64,000 nucleotides of DNA from Lutibacter agarilyticus (lineage in GTDB: Bacteria > Bacteroidota > Bacteroidia > Flavobacteriales > Flavobacteriaceae), in contig NZ_FZNT01000003.1 in assembly GCF_900188235.1 (NCBI RefSeq), positions 372,001 to 436,000 of the forward strand, written 5' to 3'. The translations under genes and the position numbers were made by a program. Below the pieces are notes generated by a model. The model was given only the letters and a program-made list of their open reading frames with translations, made no database searches and had not been told where the DNA came from. Positions 35,708 through 44,880 of the stretch are shown here, in pieces. How positions within the stretch are numbered: position 1 is the stretch's first letter; every line of letters begins with the position of its first letter.

Positions 35708-36667
35708 ATGTACAATATCTCACACAAATATAAACGCATACTATTTTTAATAGTTAAACTTGTTATTGTTTTTGCAGCCTGTTACTTTATGTATCATAAA
35801 CTAGCTGACAATGAACTTTTATCGTTTACCAAGCTTAGAGAACAATTCACCTTAGTTTTTTCAAACAATAGTTGGGCATTAATAGGCATCCTATTATTTA
35901 CAGATGCCAATTGGTTTTTAGAAATATTTAAGTGGAAAACATTGGTTACTTCATTTAAAAAAATCACTTTTGTTGAAGCCTATGAACAAAGTTTTGGATC
36001 GCATACTGCTGCGTTAATTACACCAAACAGAATTGGAGAATACGGGGCAAAAGCCCTATATTTTGAAAAAGAAAATCAAAAAAAAATTATAGGATTAAAT
36101 TTTATTGGCAATCTATGTCAGTTAACCGCAACTGTATTATTTGGTTGTGTAGGTTTGTTTGTTGTGCTTTCAAAATTCAAGTTAAATTTACCCTCATTTA
36201 ATTTTAAAACTGTTTTCATAATAACAATTATTTTAGGCATTTTAATAGTATTCAGAAAACAATTTGGGTTCTTAAAAATTGAAACCTATTTACATCAATT
36301 TTTACGGTTTTTTAAATCCGTTTCTACAACAATCTACCTAAAAACATTGGGATTATCCATCGCTCGTTATTTGGTATTTTCACATCAATTTTATTTTTTA
36401 TTGCTATTATTTGGGGTTGAAGTCGATTATATTACAGTTATAAGTCTCATTTTTTGTATGTATTTTTTTGCTTCATTTATTCCTAGCTTATCCATTTTTG
36501 ATTGGGCAATCAAAGGTTCGGTTGCAGTTTGGTTGTTTCAGCTAATTGAAATTAACGAGTTAACCGTAATTACAATCACCACTTTTATGTGGATTTTAAA
36601 CTTTGCAATACCTGCTTTAATTGGAAGTATATTTGTATTGAACTTTAAAACTTCTCATTTAAAATGA
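35708..36667 (+). CDS. Lysylphosphatidylglycerol synthase TM region-like (UPF0104) membrane protein
   Basis: A 319-residue protein with about eight hydrophobic helices. The segments TPNRIGEYGAKALYFEKEN (about 101-119) and FIPSLSIFDWAIKG fit the flippase-like family that includes the membrane part of lysyl-PG synthase (UPF0104). Members are thought to flip lipids, but the substrate here is not known. Its last four bases overlap the next gene, a family 2 glycosyltransferase, so the pair may handle a glycolipid; that is inference from position. The start ATG at 35708 lies 24 bases from the divergent ruvC start. Confidence 0.82.
   Translation: MYNISHKYKRILFLIVKLVIVFAACYFMYHKLADNELLSFTKLREQFTLVFSNNSWALIGILLFTDANWFLEIFKWKTLVTSFKKITFVEAYEQSFGSHTAALITPNRIGEYGAKALYFEKENQKKIIGLNFIGNLCQLTATVLFGCVGLFVVLSKFKLNLPSFNFKTVFIITIILGILIVFRKQFGFLKIETYLHQFLRFFKSVSTTIYLKTLGLSIARYLVFSHQFYFLLLLFGVEVDYITVISLIFCMYFFASFIPSLSIFDWAIKGSVAVWLFQLIEINELTVITITTFMWILNFAIPALIGSIFVLNFKTSHLK
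35725..35732 (-). promoter_or_regulatory. -7 box of ruvC within the neighbouring coding sequence
   Basis: TATATTTG on the minus strand, about 40 bases before the ruvC ATG, lying inside the first codons of the opposing membrane-protein gene. Confidence 0.4.
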
Positions 36668-37791
36668 TTGTTTTTACAATACTAATTTTCATTGTTTACA
36701 CTCTTTTGGTTTTATCATTTATGGTAGGTTTTGATAAAATTAAATTGACTACAACAACTTTTGAAAAACCAAACAACCATTTTTCTATCATCATTCCTTT
36801 TAGAAATGAAGCTGCTAATTTGAAAGCGCTTTTACAATCAATTTTAGAACTTAATTATCCTACTCAATTATTTGAAATTTTATTGGTAAATGATGACTCT
36901 TACGATGATTCTTTTGCTATTATTGAAACCTTTCAGCACAAAAACTCACAACTCCATATAACTTTAATTCAAAATAATCGGAAAACAGGTTCTCCCAAAA
37001 AAGACGCCATAAACACTGCTATTGAAAATGCACAATTTAATTGGCTTATAACTACGGATGCCGATTGTGAAGTTCCTAAAAATTGGCTCAACAGTTTCAA
37101 TACTTTTATTGAAGAAAAACAACCTGTTTTTATAAGTGCTCCTGTAAAGTTTCAAAAGGAAAAATCGTTGCTATTTCATTTTCAAAATTTAAATTTTATA
37201 AGTTTAATAGGGAGTACCATTGGAGGCTTCGGTATAAAAAAACCATTTTTATGCAACGGAGCTAATTTGTGTTACAGAAAAGATATTTTTAAAAAAATAA
37301 ACGGTTTTGAGGGAAATAACTCTATTGCAAGTGGAGATGATATTTTTTTGTTAGAAAAAATGTTCCAAAATTACCCAACTAAAACACTGTTTTTAAAATC
37401 TAGCGAAGCTGTAGTTAGCACAAAAGCTGAGAACTCTTGGAAATTATTTTTTAACCAACAAATCCGTTGGGCTTCAAAAACAAATGCTTATAAAAATTGG
37501 TTTTCAAAAATGGTAGGTTTGGCTGTTTTTACAACAAATTTAGCCATTGTAATTGTTGGGGTTTCACTTTGCTTCACCCCCCATAATTGGATGTTTTTTA
37601 TTGCTATACTTGTACACAAAATGTTTATTGATGTACTTTTAATTGAAAAAACAACACAATTCTTAAACGCAAAAGATTCCCTACTGTATTACCCTTTAAT
37701 AAGCATTGCATACCCACTTTATATTGTGTTTATAGCAAGTGCTTCATTACTTAAAAAGTACGAATGGAAAGGACGCATATTTAAGCAATAA
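36664..37791 (+). CDS. Family 2 glycosyltransferase, membrane-associated
   Basis: A 375-residue inner-membrane glycosyltransferase of GT2. An N-terminal helix (about 2-20) is followed by the GT-A domain: FSIIIPFRNEAANL, VNDDSYDDS and the DxD-type TTDADCEVPKNW motif, then QQIRWASK, the QxxRW motif of processive-type enzymes; three helices end the protein. It adds sugars from a nucleotide donor to a lipid or polysaccharide acceptor. The gene overlaps the flippase-like gene by four bases, so they form an operon. The acceptor is unknown. Confidence 0.88.
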   Translation: MIVFTILIFIVYTLLVLSFMVGFDKIKLTTTTFEKPNNHFSIIIPFRNEAANLKALLQSILELNYPTQLFEILLVNDDSYDDSFAIIETFQHKNSQLHITLIQNNRKTGSPKKDAINTAIENAQFNWLITTDADCEVPKNWLNSFNTFIEEKQPVFISAPVKFQKEKSLLFHFQNLNFISLIGSTIGGFGIKKPFLCNGANLCYRKDIFKKINGFEGNNSIASGDDIFLLEKMFQNYPTKTLFLKSSEAVVSTKAENSWKLFFNQQIRWASKTNAYKNWFSKMVGLAVFTTNLAIVIVGVSLCFTPHNWMFFIAILVHKMFIDVLLIEKTTQFLNAKDSLLYYPLISIAYPLYIVFIASASLLKKYEWKGRIFKQ

Positions 37792-37932
37792 TTACTCTTT
37801 TATTTCAAATAAACTTGAAATAATTCCTTCAGAATTTAGCCACAAATAAGCTATAACCACTAATAATAGTAATAACAAAAACAGTCTTTTTTTATTAGGT
37901 TGTTTTCTTTTTTTAAACCGTTGATCTCCCAT
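37792..37932 (-). CDS. 46-residue single-span membrane peptide
   Basis: A short open frame on the minus strand with ATG at 37932: a strongly basic N-terminus (MGDQRFKKRKQPNKKR), a hydrophobic helix at about 17-33, and a short acidic tail ending IKE. The layout (positive inside, one span) is that of a genuine small inner-membrane protein, and it starts 16 bases after the mnmD stop codon on the same strand, so it is probably co-transcribed with it. It is otherwise a 157-base gap. No function is known to me. Confidence 0.6.
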   Translation of the reverse strand: MGDQRFKKRKQPNKKRLFLLLLLLVVIAYLWLNSEGIISSLFEIKE

Positions 37933-37948
37933 AATAATATTTTTAAAA

Positions 37949-38611
37949 TTATTCTTTTTTAGCGCGTAACATTTCTCTTTTCCCTGGAGGACCAGGCAAT
38001 CTTTCTACCGTAAAACCAACAGTTTGTAAAGCTCTTCGTACGCTTCCTTTTGCACTATAAGTTACTAAAACTCCTTCTTTTTTTAACGAATTAAACATTG
38101 CTTCAAAAATTTCTTCGGTCCATAATTCTGGTTGAACCCGTGCCCCAAAAGCATCAAAATAAATTAAATCGAAGGTATTTTCATCATCAATTTCATTAAA
38201 AAACTGTTTTCTTTTTGTTAAAGAAAATTCAGAAGAAACCGCTTGTTTTTCATCCCAATTTTGCTGATGCATTTTTTTGAAAATTTCAATCGTATTTTCA
38301 GCACCTAACTCTGAAACATAATTTAATTTCTCAACTTCTTCTAAAGCCACAGGATACGCTTCTACCCCAACATAATCAATTTTCAACTTTAATTTCTGAG
38401 CTTCTAAAAACGTAATAAAACTATTTAAGCCTGTTCCATAACCAATTTCAAGAATACTTAACTCGCTATTTGCAAACAATTGTAAACCACTTTTAATAAA
38501 AACGTGATAAGCCTCTTGAATAGCGCCGTATTTAGAGTGGTATTGTTCATTCCATTCTGGTAAATGTATGGTTGAAGAACCATCAGCTGTTACAATAATT
38601 TCTCGCTTCAA
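37949..38611 (-). CDS. mnmD: tRNA (mnm5s2U34)-methyltransferase MnmD
   Basis: MnmD adds the last methyl group to the 5-aminomethyl-2-thiouridine at the wobble position of tRNAs, using SAM. The 220-residue protein has the SAM motif LEIGYGTGLNSF, GVEAYPV for the cofactor ribose, and the family's IYFDAFGARVQPELWTEEIF, with PGPPGKREMLRA at the C-terminus, as in the N-terminal domain of E. coli MnmC. The oxidoreductase half of MnmC is absent, as in other stand-alone forms. ATG start; it heads a unit with the small membrane peptide gene. Confidence 0.88.
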   Translation of the reverse strand: MKREIIVTADGSSTIHLPEWNEQYHSKYGAIQEAYHVFIKSGLQLFANSELSILEIGYGTGLNSFITFLEAQKLKLKIDYVGVEAYPVALEEVEKLNYVSELGAENTIEIFKKMHQQNWDEKQAVSSEFSLTKRKQFFNEIDDENTFDLIYFDAFGARVQPELWTEEIFEAMFNSLKKEGVLVTYSAKGSVRRALQTVGFTVERLPGPPGKREMLRAKKE

Positions 38612-38819
38612 AAGTTTGCTTTTTAAATTAAAATTTCAATACACAAATATCACAATTTTATCAACGCCATAAACAAAAAAGTAATAGTTTAATTTTTATA
38701 AAAAAATAAAACATATCTAAGTTATTGTGTTAATTGTGCATTTTTTTTTTTAGCTAATTACTTATTCATATACTTTTGGGGTATTAATTTAAAAATAAGA
38801 TATTTACCTTTTTAAAAAA

Positions 38820-38853
38820 TTGAATTACTAATGAAAAAAATATAGTAATTTTG
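38820..38853 (+). promoter_or_regulatory. Promoter of ilvE
   Basis: TTG at 38820 and TAATTTTG at 38846-38853 are 23 bases apart, near the upper limit of -33/-7 spacing; the ATG lies 24 bases beyond. The remaining 266-base gap is featureless AT-rich DNA. Confidence 0.45.
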
Positions 38854-38877
38854 TTTTAACTTAAAATACGATTAACA

Positions 38878-39930
38878 ATGGCTTTACATATAGAAAAAAT
38901 AGCGACCTCTAAAATTTCAGAAGTTGATTTTAGCAACTTAAAATTTGGACAAGTTTTTACAGATCATATGTTTGAATGTGATTTTGAAAATGGAGCATGG
39001 CAAACGCCAAAAATTAGACCATACCAAGCTCTAAGCATTGATCCTTCTGCAAAAGTTTTCCATTATGGGCAAGCAGTTTTTGAAGGCATGAAAGCTTATA
39101 AAGACGATAATGACGAAATTTGGTTGTTTAGACCAGAACAAAACCAAGAACGTATCAACAAGTCAGCTGAGCGTTTAGATATGCCTGCTTTTCCAAAAGA
39201 ATATTTTATGGAAGGCTTAAATACCTTGCTAAAAATGGATAGCGAGTGGGTTAAAAAAGGAGAAAATAATGCTTTGTATATTCGTCCGTTTGTAATAGCT
39301 ACAGAAAATTGCGTTTCTGCATCCTCATCAACCAACTATAAATTTATGATTATTTGCTCTCCTGTTCAAGGGTATTATGCAGGTGAAGTAAAAGTAGTTT
39401 TTGCTGACAAATACAGTAGAGCAGCAAATGGCGGTGTAGGATTTGCAAAAGCAGCAGGTAATTATGCAGCATCATTTTACCCTGCAAAATTAGCAGCAAA
39501 TGATGGTTACCAACAAATTGTTTGGACAGATGCTTCAACCCATGAGTATTTAGAAGAAGCGGGTACAATGAATGTGTTTTTTAGAATAAATGACACGTTA
39601 TATACTGCACCAACTAGCGATCGTATTTTAGATGGCGTTACCCGAAAAAGTATTATTGAATTAGCCAAAAGCGAAGACATCAATGTTGAAGTAAGAAAAA
39701 TTAGTGTAAAAGAAATTGTTGAAGCTGCTAAAAAAGGTGAATTATTAGAAATGTTTGGAACTGGTACAGCCGTGGTTATTAGTCCTATTTCAGCATTTTC
39801 AAATAAAGGTGAGAATTTTGATCTTCCTAAATTGGAAAACAGCTACGCAGCATTGCTTAAAAAGAAAATGACAGATATTCAACGTAACTTATCTGAAGAT
39901 AAATTTGGATGGAGAGTAAAAGTACAATAA
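38878..39930 (+). CDS. ilvE: Branched-chain amino acid aminotransferase
   Basis: This 350-residue PLP enzyme (fold type IV) reversibly transfers the amino group between leucine, isoleucine or valine and 2-oxoglutarate. Seen are FHYGQAVFEGMKAYK, the arginine-rich IWLFRPEQNQERIN, LYIRPFVIA, the PLP-binding region around AKAAGNYAAS, EEAGTMNVFF and TPTSDRILDGVTRKS (written APTS here). Length fits the longer eukaryote-like BCAT type found in Bacteroidota. It is a single-gene unit ending in a hairpin before nadA. It acts in the cytoplasm for synthesis or breakdown of branched-chain amino acids. Confidence 0.94.
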   Translation: MALHIEKIATSKISEVDFSNLKFGQVFTDHMFECDFENGAWQTPKIRPYQALSIDPSAKVFHYGQAVFEGMKAYKDDNDEIWLFRPEQNQERINKSAERLDMPAFPKEYFMEGLNTLLKMDSEWVKKGENNALYIRPFVIATENCVSASSSTNYKFMIICSPVQGYYAGEVKVVFADKYSRAANGGVGFAKAAGNYAASFYPAKLAANDGYQQIVWTDASTHEYLEEAGTMNVFFRINDTLYTAPTSDRILDGVTRKSIIELAKSEDINVEVRKISVKEIVEAAKKGELLEMFGTGTAVVISPISAFSNKGENFDLPKLENSYAALLKKKMTDIQRNLSEDKFGWRVKVQ

Positions 39931-39987
39931 ATCAAAAAATAGGGCGTTTTGCGAAACACCTTTAAATTTTATATATTACAACTGCTA

Positions 39988-40015
39988 AAACAATCGGAGT
40001 AACTTCCGATTGTTT
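39988..40015 (+). terminator. Hairpin between ilvE and nadA
   Basis: Perfect 11-bp arms AAACAATCGGA and TCCGATTGTTT around GTAACT. The T run after it is short, so termination may be partial; it lies 40 bases before the nadA ATG. Confidence 0.55.
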
Positions 40016-40024
40016 GGCGTATAT

Positions 40025-40040
40025 TTTGACCTAGGTCAAA
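40025..40040. promoter_or_regulatory. Perfect 16-bp palindrome before nadA, candidate operator
   Basis: TTTGACCTAGGTCAAA is its own complement and ends 14 bases before the nadA ATG at 40055. Position and symmetry suggest a dimeric repressor site for nadAB; the regulator is unknown. Confidence 0.5.
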
Positions 40041-40054
40041 TTAAAAACCAACCT

Positions 40055-41050
40055 ATGAATACATTAAACGAAGCTAAAAAAAACTTACAAGAAAAAGGGT
40101 TTCTAGCTATTGAAACTCCAAAAAACATAAATTATGTTGAGGAAATTAACAAACTAAGAAAAGAGAAAAATGCCGTTATTTTAGCTCATTATTACCAAGA
40201 AGATGCCATTCAAGATATTGCTGATTTTGTTGGTGACAGTTTAGCATTGGCACAAAAAGCAGCAAATACAGATGCTGATATTATAGTTTTTGCCGGAGTA
40301 CACTTTATGGCCGAAACTGCTAAAATTTTAAATCCAGAAAAAAAAGTAGTATTACCTGATTTAAAAGCAGGCTGTTCATTGGCTGATTCTTGTCCGCCAG
40401 CTGAATTTGAAGCTTTCAAAAAATTACATCCAAATCACTTGGTTGTTTCTTATGTAAATACTTCCGCAGAAATTAAAGCATTGACTGATATTGTTTGTAC
40501 TTCTTCAAACGCTGAAAAAATCATTAATTCTATTCCAAAAGATCAACCAATTATATTTGCTCCTGATAGAAATTTAGGTGCTTGGTTGATTAAAAAAACA
40601 GGAAGAGATATGGTACTTTGGGATGGTGCTTGTATGGTTCACGAAGCTTTTTCTATAGAAAAAATATTGAATTTATATGCTGAAAATCCGGAATCTGAAA
40701 TTATTGCACATCCTGAATCTGAAGCACATTTATTAAAAGTAGCCAAATATGTTGGTTCAACTTCAGGCTTGTTAAATTATGTAAAAAATAGTCCGGCTAA
40801 AACATTTATTGTGGCTACTGAAGTTGGTATTTTACATAAAATGAGACAAGAATCTCCTGATAAAATATTAATTCCAGCACCTGTTGAAGACGATAACTGT
40901 AACTGTAGCGAGTGTTTTTACATGAAAATGAATACGATGAAAAAATTGTATTTATGCTTAAAACACGAATTACCTGATGTTGAAGTTGATGCTGAGTTAA
41001 GCAAAAAAGCACTAGTTTCAATAGAACGTATGTTAGAGCTTTCAAAATAA
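40055..41050 (+). CDS. nadA: Quinolinate synthase
   Basis: NadA condenses iminoaspartate with dihydroxyacetone phosphate to form quinolinate, in de novo NAD synthesis, with a [4Fe-4S] cluster. Visible are [30 protein letters not shown], the cluster region [10 protein letters not shown], and the C-terminal [17 protein letters not shown], which supplies a cluster cysteine. I start it at ATG 40055 (331 residues); a longer TTG version at 40010 would place the hairpin arm and palindrome inside the gene. nadB follows 12 bases later, so the two enzymes that make quinolinate are one operon. Confidence 0.95.
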   Translation: MNTLNEAKKNLQEKGFLAIETPKNINYVEEINKLRKEKNAVILAHYYQEDAIQDIADFVGDSLALAQKAANTDADIIVFAGVHFMAETAKILNPEKKVVLPDLKAGCSLADSCPPAEFEAFKKLHPNHLVVSYVNTSAEIKALTDIVCTSSNAEKIINSIPKDQPIIFAPDRNLGAWLIKKTGRDMVLWDGACMVHEAFSIEKILNLYAENPESEIIAHPESEAHLLKVAKYVGSTSGLLNYVKNSPAKTFIVATEVGILHKMRQESPDKILIPAPVEDDNCNCSECFYMKMNTMKKLYLCLKHELPDVEVDAELSKKALVSIERMLELSK

Positions 41051-41062
41051 ACAACCATTTAA

Positions 41063-42658
41063 ATGAACGCTGAAAAGAAGATACACAATACTGATTTTTT
41101 AGTTATTGGATCAGGAATTGCAGGTTTATCATTTGCTTTGAAAACTGCAAACCATTTTAAAGATGCTTCCATTACAATTATTACTAAAGATGAAAAAAAT
41201 GAGTGTAATACAAAATATGCTCAAGGTGGAATTTCAACAGTTTGGGATAAAACAGTCGATTCATTTGAACAACATATTAAAGATACTTTAATTGCAGGTG
41301 ATGGTGTTTGTGATGAAGATGTGGTAAAAATGGTAGTTAAAAGCGCTCCTGACCGTTTACAAGATTTAATTGAATGGGGCACACAGTTTGATAAAACTAA
41401 AGATGGCAACTATACTTTAGGACGTGAAGGAGGTCATTCTCAAGACCGTATTTTACACCACAAAGACATTACAGGAGCAGAAATAGAACGCGCTTTAATA
41501 GAGCAGGTTGATAAAACAAAAAACATTACTTTTTTAACCTATCATTATGCTATTGATTTAATTACAGAACATCAGTTAAAAAAGAAAAAAACTAAGCGAG
41601 CTGAAAAAATTACTTGTTACGGTGCTTATGTCTTAGATCAGAAAAAAAACATTGTAAAAACATTTTCAGCAAAAGTTACCATGCTTGCTACTGGTGGAAA
41701 TGGTCAGGTTTATAATACAACTACCAATCCTGTAATAGCAACCGGAGACGGAATTGCAATGGCTTATAGAGCCAAAGCTGAAATTTCAGATGTTGAATTT
41801 ATTCAATTTCACCCAACAGCATTGTACAATCCAGGGGAATATCCTGCTTTTTTAATTTCTGAAGCTGTAAGAGGAGAAGGTGCCATTTTACGTGATTATA
41901 ATGGCAAACGATTTATGCATAAATACGATCCTCGTGAAGAATTAGCATCGCGTGATATTGTAGCCAGAGCCATTGACACAGAATTGAAAAAAAGTGGAAC
42001 AACAAATGTTTATTTAGATTGCACGCATATTGACTTTGAAGCTTTTAAAAAACATTTCCCAAATATAACCGAAAAATGCTTGACTTTAGGAATTGATGTA
42101 CGCAAAGATTACATTCCTGTTTGTCCAGCACAACACTATATTTGTGGAGGCGTTACTGTAAATAAAAAAGCAAAAACATCTATTAAAAACTTATATGCAA
42201 GTGGTGAAGTAACACGCTCTGGTTTGCATGGCGCCAACAGATTGGCTTCAAATTCATTATTAGAAGGACTTGTATATTCTTACAATGCTTTTAAAAATTT
42301 GACCAGACGTTTTCATAAAATAAAAACTCCAAAAAATATTCCTGTATGGAATGATAGTGGTGTTGTAAAAAACATGGAAAAAATACTGATTACGCATGAT
42401 AGAAATGAAGTAAAAACCATTATGAGTAATTATGTAGGTATTGTTCGGTCTAATGAACGCTTATTACGTGCTGAACGGAAACTACGCGTTTTATACGAAG
42501 ACAATAAACGTTTGTACGATCATTCTGAACTTTCTACAGATTTATGTGAACTAAGAAATTTAATAACAACAGCTTATTTAATTACACAATTTTCAAAAAA
42601 TAGAAAAGAAAATAAAGGCGGTTTTTTTAGCGCTGATTTAATAAAAAAGGAGAGTTAA
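41063..42658 (+). CDS. nadB: L-aspartate oxidase
   Basis: NadB oxidises L-aspartate to iminoaspartate with FAD, the substrate of NadA. The 531-residue flavoprotein begins with the FAD fold VIGSGIAGLSFAL and shows TKDEKNECNTKYAQGGIS, GREGGHSQDRILHHKDITG (arginine and histidine substrate contacts), FHPTAL and SGLHGANRLASNSLLEGLVY. Length matches the family. It follows nadA after 12 bases. A hairpin overlaps the stop codon and ends the operon. Confidence 0.95.
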   Translation: MNAEKKIHNTDFLVIGSGIAGLSFALKTANHFKDASITIITKDEKNECNTKYAQGGISTVWDKTVDSFEQHIKDTLIAGDGVCDEDVVKMVVKSAPDRLQDLIEWGTQFDKTKDGNYTLGREGGHSQDRILHHKDITGAEIERALIEQVDKTKNITFLTYHYAIDLITEHQLKKKKTKRAEKITCYGAYVLDQKKNIVKTFSAKVTMLATGGNGQVYNTTTNPVIATGDGIAMAYRAKAEISDVEFIQFHPTALYNPGEYPAFLISEAVRGEGAILRDYNGKRFMHKYDPREELASRDIVARAIDTELKKSGTTNVYLDCTHIDFEAFKKHFPNITEKCLTLGIDVRKDYIPVCPAQHYICGGVTVNKKAKTSIKNLYASGEVTRSGLHGANRLASNSLLEGLVYSYNAFKNLTRRFHKIKTPKNIPVWNDSGVVKNMEKILITHDRNEVKTIMSNYVGIVRSNERLLRAERKLRVLYEDNKRLYDHSELSTDLCELRNLITTAYLITQFSKNRKENKGGFFSADLIKKES

Positions 42659-42671
42659 AAGCTCCTTTTTT
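42643..42671. terminator. Terminator overlapping the nadB stop codon
   Basis: AAAAAAGGAG pairs with CTCCTTTTTT; the loop holds the nadB stop codon. T runs on both strands suggest service to nadB and the convergent obgE. Confidence 0.65.
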
Positions 42672-42694
42672 ATTTGTTATAATTTTAAATAAGT

Positions 42695-43687
42695 TTAATC
42701 ATTCAACATTTCCCACAAAGTATCCTTTAACTCTGTAAGTCCTTGCTGTGCAACCGATGAAATAAACAAGGTTTGAATACCTTCAGGAAGTTCCTGCTTA
42801 ATTTCTGCTTTCAACTCATCGTCTAACATATCTGATTTTGAAATAGCCAACAAACGGTCTTTATCTAACAATTCAGGATTATGTTGTTTCAACTCATTTA
42901 ATAGAACATTGTATTCTTTTTTAATATCATCTGAATCAGCAGGTATTAAAAATAACAAGGTTGAATTTCGTTCAATATGACGTAAAAAACGATGCCCTAA
43001 ACCTTTGCCTTCAGCAGCTCCTTCAATAATACCCGGAATATCAGCCATTACAAAAGTTTGAAAATCTCGGTATTCTACAATTCCTAAATTAGGTTTTAAG
43101 GTAGTAAAAGCATAATCTGCAATTTTTGGTTTTGCAGAAGTTAATACTGACAACAAAGTAGATTTTCCAGCATTTGGGAAACCAACTAAGCCAACATCAG
43201 CCAATACTTTTAATTCTAATTGAAACCAACCTTCTTGCCCTTCAACACCTGGTTGCGCATAACGCGGAGTTTGATTTGTTGAACTCTTAAAATGCCAGTT
43301 ACCTCTACCTCCCATTCCTCCAGGAAGTAATTTTTGTTCTGTATTTTCTTTAGTTATTTCAAATAAAATTTCTTGAGTTTCACCATCACGAATAATAGTT
43401 CCTAAAGGCACATCAATGTAAACATCTTTTCCGTCGCTACCTGTACTACGTTGTTTAGATCCGTCTCCACCATGTTCGGCTCTAAAGTGCTTTTTAAATT
43501 TTAATGGATATAGTGTCCACATATTCGTGTTTGCACGGATAATTACATGACCACCACGACCACCATCACCACCATCAGGTCCACCTTTGTCAATGTATTT
43601 TTCTCTATGTAAATGCATTGATCCTCTACCACCTTTTCCCGATTCAGCGTGGATTTTAATATAGTCTACAAAATTTCCTTCAGTCAT
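42695..43687 (-). CDS. obgE: GTPase Obg/CgtA
   Basis: Obg is an essential GTPase tied to late 50S ribosome assembly and stress. The 330-residue protein has the glycine-rich Obg fold (about 1-160: [28 protein letters not shown]), then the G domain with P-loop [19 protein letters not shown] and the specificity motif around ISKSD. It ends shortly after the G domain and lacks the C-terminal OCT extension of some homologues. It follows the HPRT-Adk gene on the same strand after 62 bases that contain a 15-bp inverted repeat. Confidence 0.95.
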   Translation of the reverse strand: MTEGNFVDYIKIHAESGKGGRGSMHLHREKYIDKGGPDGGDGGRGGHVIIRANTNMWTLYPLKFKKHFRAEHGGDGSKQRSTGSDGKDVYIDVPLGTIIRDGETQEILFEITKENTEQKLLPGGMGGRGNWHFKSSTNQTPRYAQPGVEGQEGWFQLELKVLADVGLVGFPNAGKSTLLSVLTSAKPKIADYAFTTLKPNLGIVEYRDFQTFVMADIPGIIEGAAEGKGLGHRFLRHIERNSTLLFLIPADSDDIKKEYNVLLNELKQHNPELLDKDRLLAISKSDMLDDELKAEIKQELPEGIQTLFISSVAQQGLTELKDTLWEMLND

Positions 43688-43724
43688 GATATCAATGTTT
43701 AACCTAATTTGTTGAATAAAAAGC

Positions 43725-43739
43725 TACGCATTATGCGTA
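43725..43739. promoter_or_regulatory. Inverted repeat between the HPRT-Adk gene and obgE
   Basis: TACGCAT and ATGCGTA flank one T. It lies 38 bases before the obgE ATG and just after the previous stop. It may be an operator or a weak attenuator; there is no T run. Confidence 0.35.
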
Positions 43740-43749
43740 ATATTAATTT

Positions 43750-44865
43750 TTAAAGCCTATCGAAAACGTTACTTAAACGCTCTGTAATTTCGCTTATTTC
43801 ACCTACCCCATTAATTCCAAAATATTTATTTTGAGCTGCAAAATAATCTTTTAAAATCGCTGTTTTGGTATTGTATTCATTAAAACGATTACGGATTTTA
43901 CTTTCGTCTTGGTCATCAGATCTTCCACTCGTTTTTCCACGTTCTAATAAACGTTCTACTAGTAAATCTTCTGGAACTTCTAAAGCAACCATACCGCTAA
44001 TTCCTTGTCCTTTTTCTTCTAAGAAAGCATCTAAAGCTGCTGCTTGAGATTCCGTACGAGGAAAACCATCAAAAATAAATCCGTTAGCATCGGCATTTTT
44101 TTCAACTTCAGCTTTTAACATATCAATGGTTACTTCATCTGGTACTAAATTTCCACCATCCATAAATGTTTTAGCTAACATTCCAAGTTCAGTTTCATTT
44201 TTGATATTGTATCTAAAAACATCTCCTGTTGAAATGTGAATTAAATTATACTTATCTTTTAATACATCTGCTTGGGTTCCTTTTCCTGCTCCAGGAGGGC
44301 CAAATAAAACGATATTCTTCATTGTTGGTTCTTTAGTTAGTTGATATATACTTTCTAGGTTTCTTCCAAATCCATCATAATCTAAACCATAACCAACAAT
44401 AAACTTATCTGGAATTGAAAGTCCGATATAATCAATTGGTAATTCCTTTTTGAAAACATCTGGTTTAAAAAATAAGGTTGCAATTTTTAATTGCTTTACT
44501 TTTTTATCTTTAAAAATTTCATAAATTTCTTGAAGCGTATTACCCGTATCAATAATATCTTCCAAAATAACAACTGTGCGTCCTTCTAAATCTTCATTAA
44601 CACCAACCAATTGTTTTATGTTCCCTGTTGAACTTGTTCCTTCGTAAGAAGCTAACTTTACAAACGAAACTTCACAATCTGAATTGTATTTTCTTACAAA
44701 ATCAGCCACAAACATAAAGGAACCATTTAAAATTCCGATAAACAACGGTTTCTCACCTTGCAAGTCATTTGAAACTTGATTAACAAGTGATTGAACTGCT
44801 TCATTAATTTTCTCTGCTGAAATGTACGATTTAAAGTACTTGTCGTGTAATTTAATAATACTCAT
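43750..44865 (-). CDS. Fusion of hypoxanthine phosphoribosyltransferase and adenylate kinase
   Basis: One uninterrupted frame of 371 residues encodes two enzymes. Residues 1 to about 178 are a type I phosphoribosyltransferase: IGILNGSFMF and the PRPP loop VVILEDIIDTGNTLQ (98-112), as in hypoxanthine/guanine salvage. From Met182 there is a complete adenylate kinase: P-loop GPPGAGKGTQ (189-198), FDGFPRTESQA and a short LID with GKTSGRSDD, so it is the type without zinc fingers. The product should make IMP or GMP and equilibrate ATP, ADP and AMP. I chose ATG 44865; TTG at 44883 would add six residues. obgE follows. Confidence 0.95.
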   Translation of the reverse strand: MSIIKLHDKYFKSYISAEKINEAVQSLVNQVSNDLQGEKPLFIGILNGSFMFVADFVRKYNSDCEVSFVKLASYEGTSSTGNIKQLVGVNEDLEGRTVVILEDIIDTGNTLQEIYEIFKDKKVKQLKIATLFFKPDVFKKELPIDYIGLSIPDKFIVGYGLDYDGFGRNLESIYQLTKEPTMKNIVLFGPPGAGKGTQADVLKDKYNLIHISTGDVFRYNIKNETELGMLAKTFMDGGNLVPDEVTIDMLKAEVEKNADANGFIFDGFPRTESQAAALDAFLEEKGQGISGMVALEVPEDLLVERLLERGKTSGRSDDQDESKIRNRFNEYNTKTAILKDYFAAQNKYFGINGVGEISEITERLSNVFDRL

Positions 44866-44880
44866 AGTGTTACTTTGTTG

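Noticed and set aside
40010-40054. Longer NadA starting at TTG 40010
   Set aside because: The extra residues would include the ilvE hairpin arm and the palindrome, and the ATG at 40055 fits the family N-terminus.
43750-44865. HPRT and adenylate kinase as two genes joined by a sequencing error
   Set aside because: The frame is continuous, both halves are intact, the linker is short and a similar fusion is known in flavobacteria.
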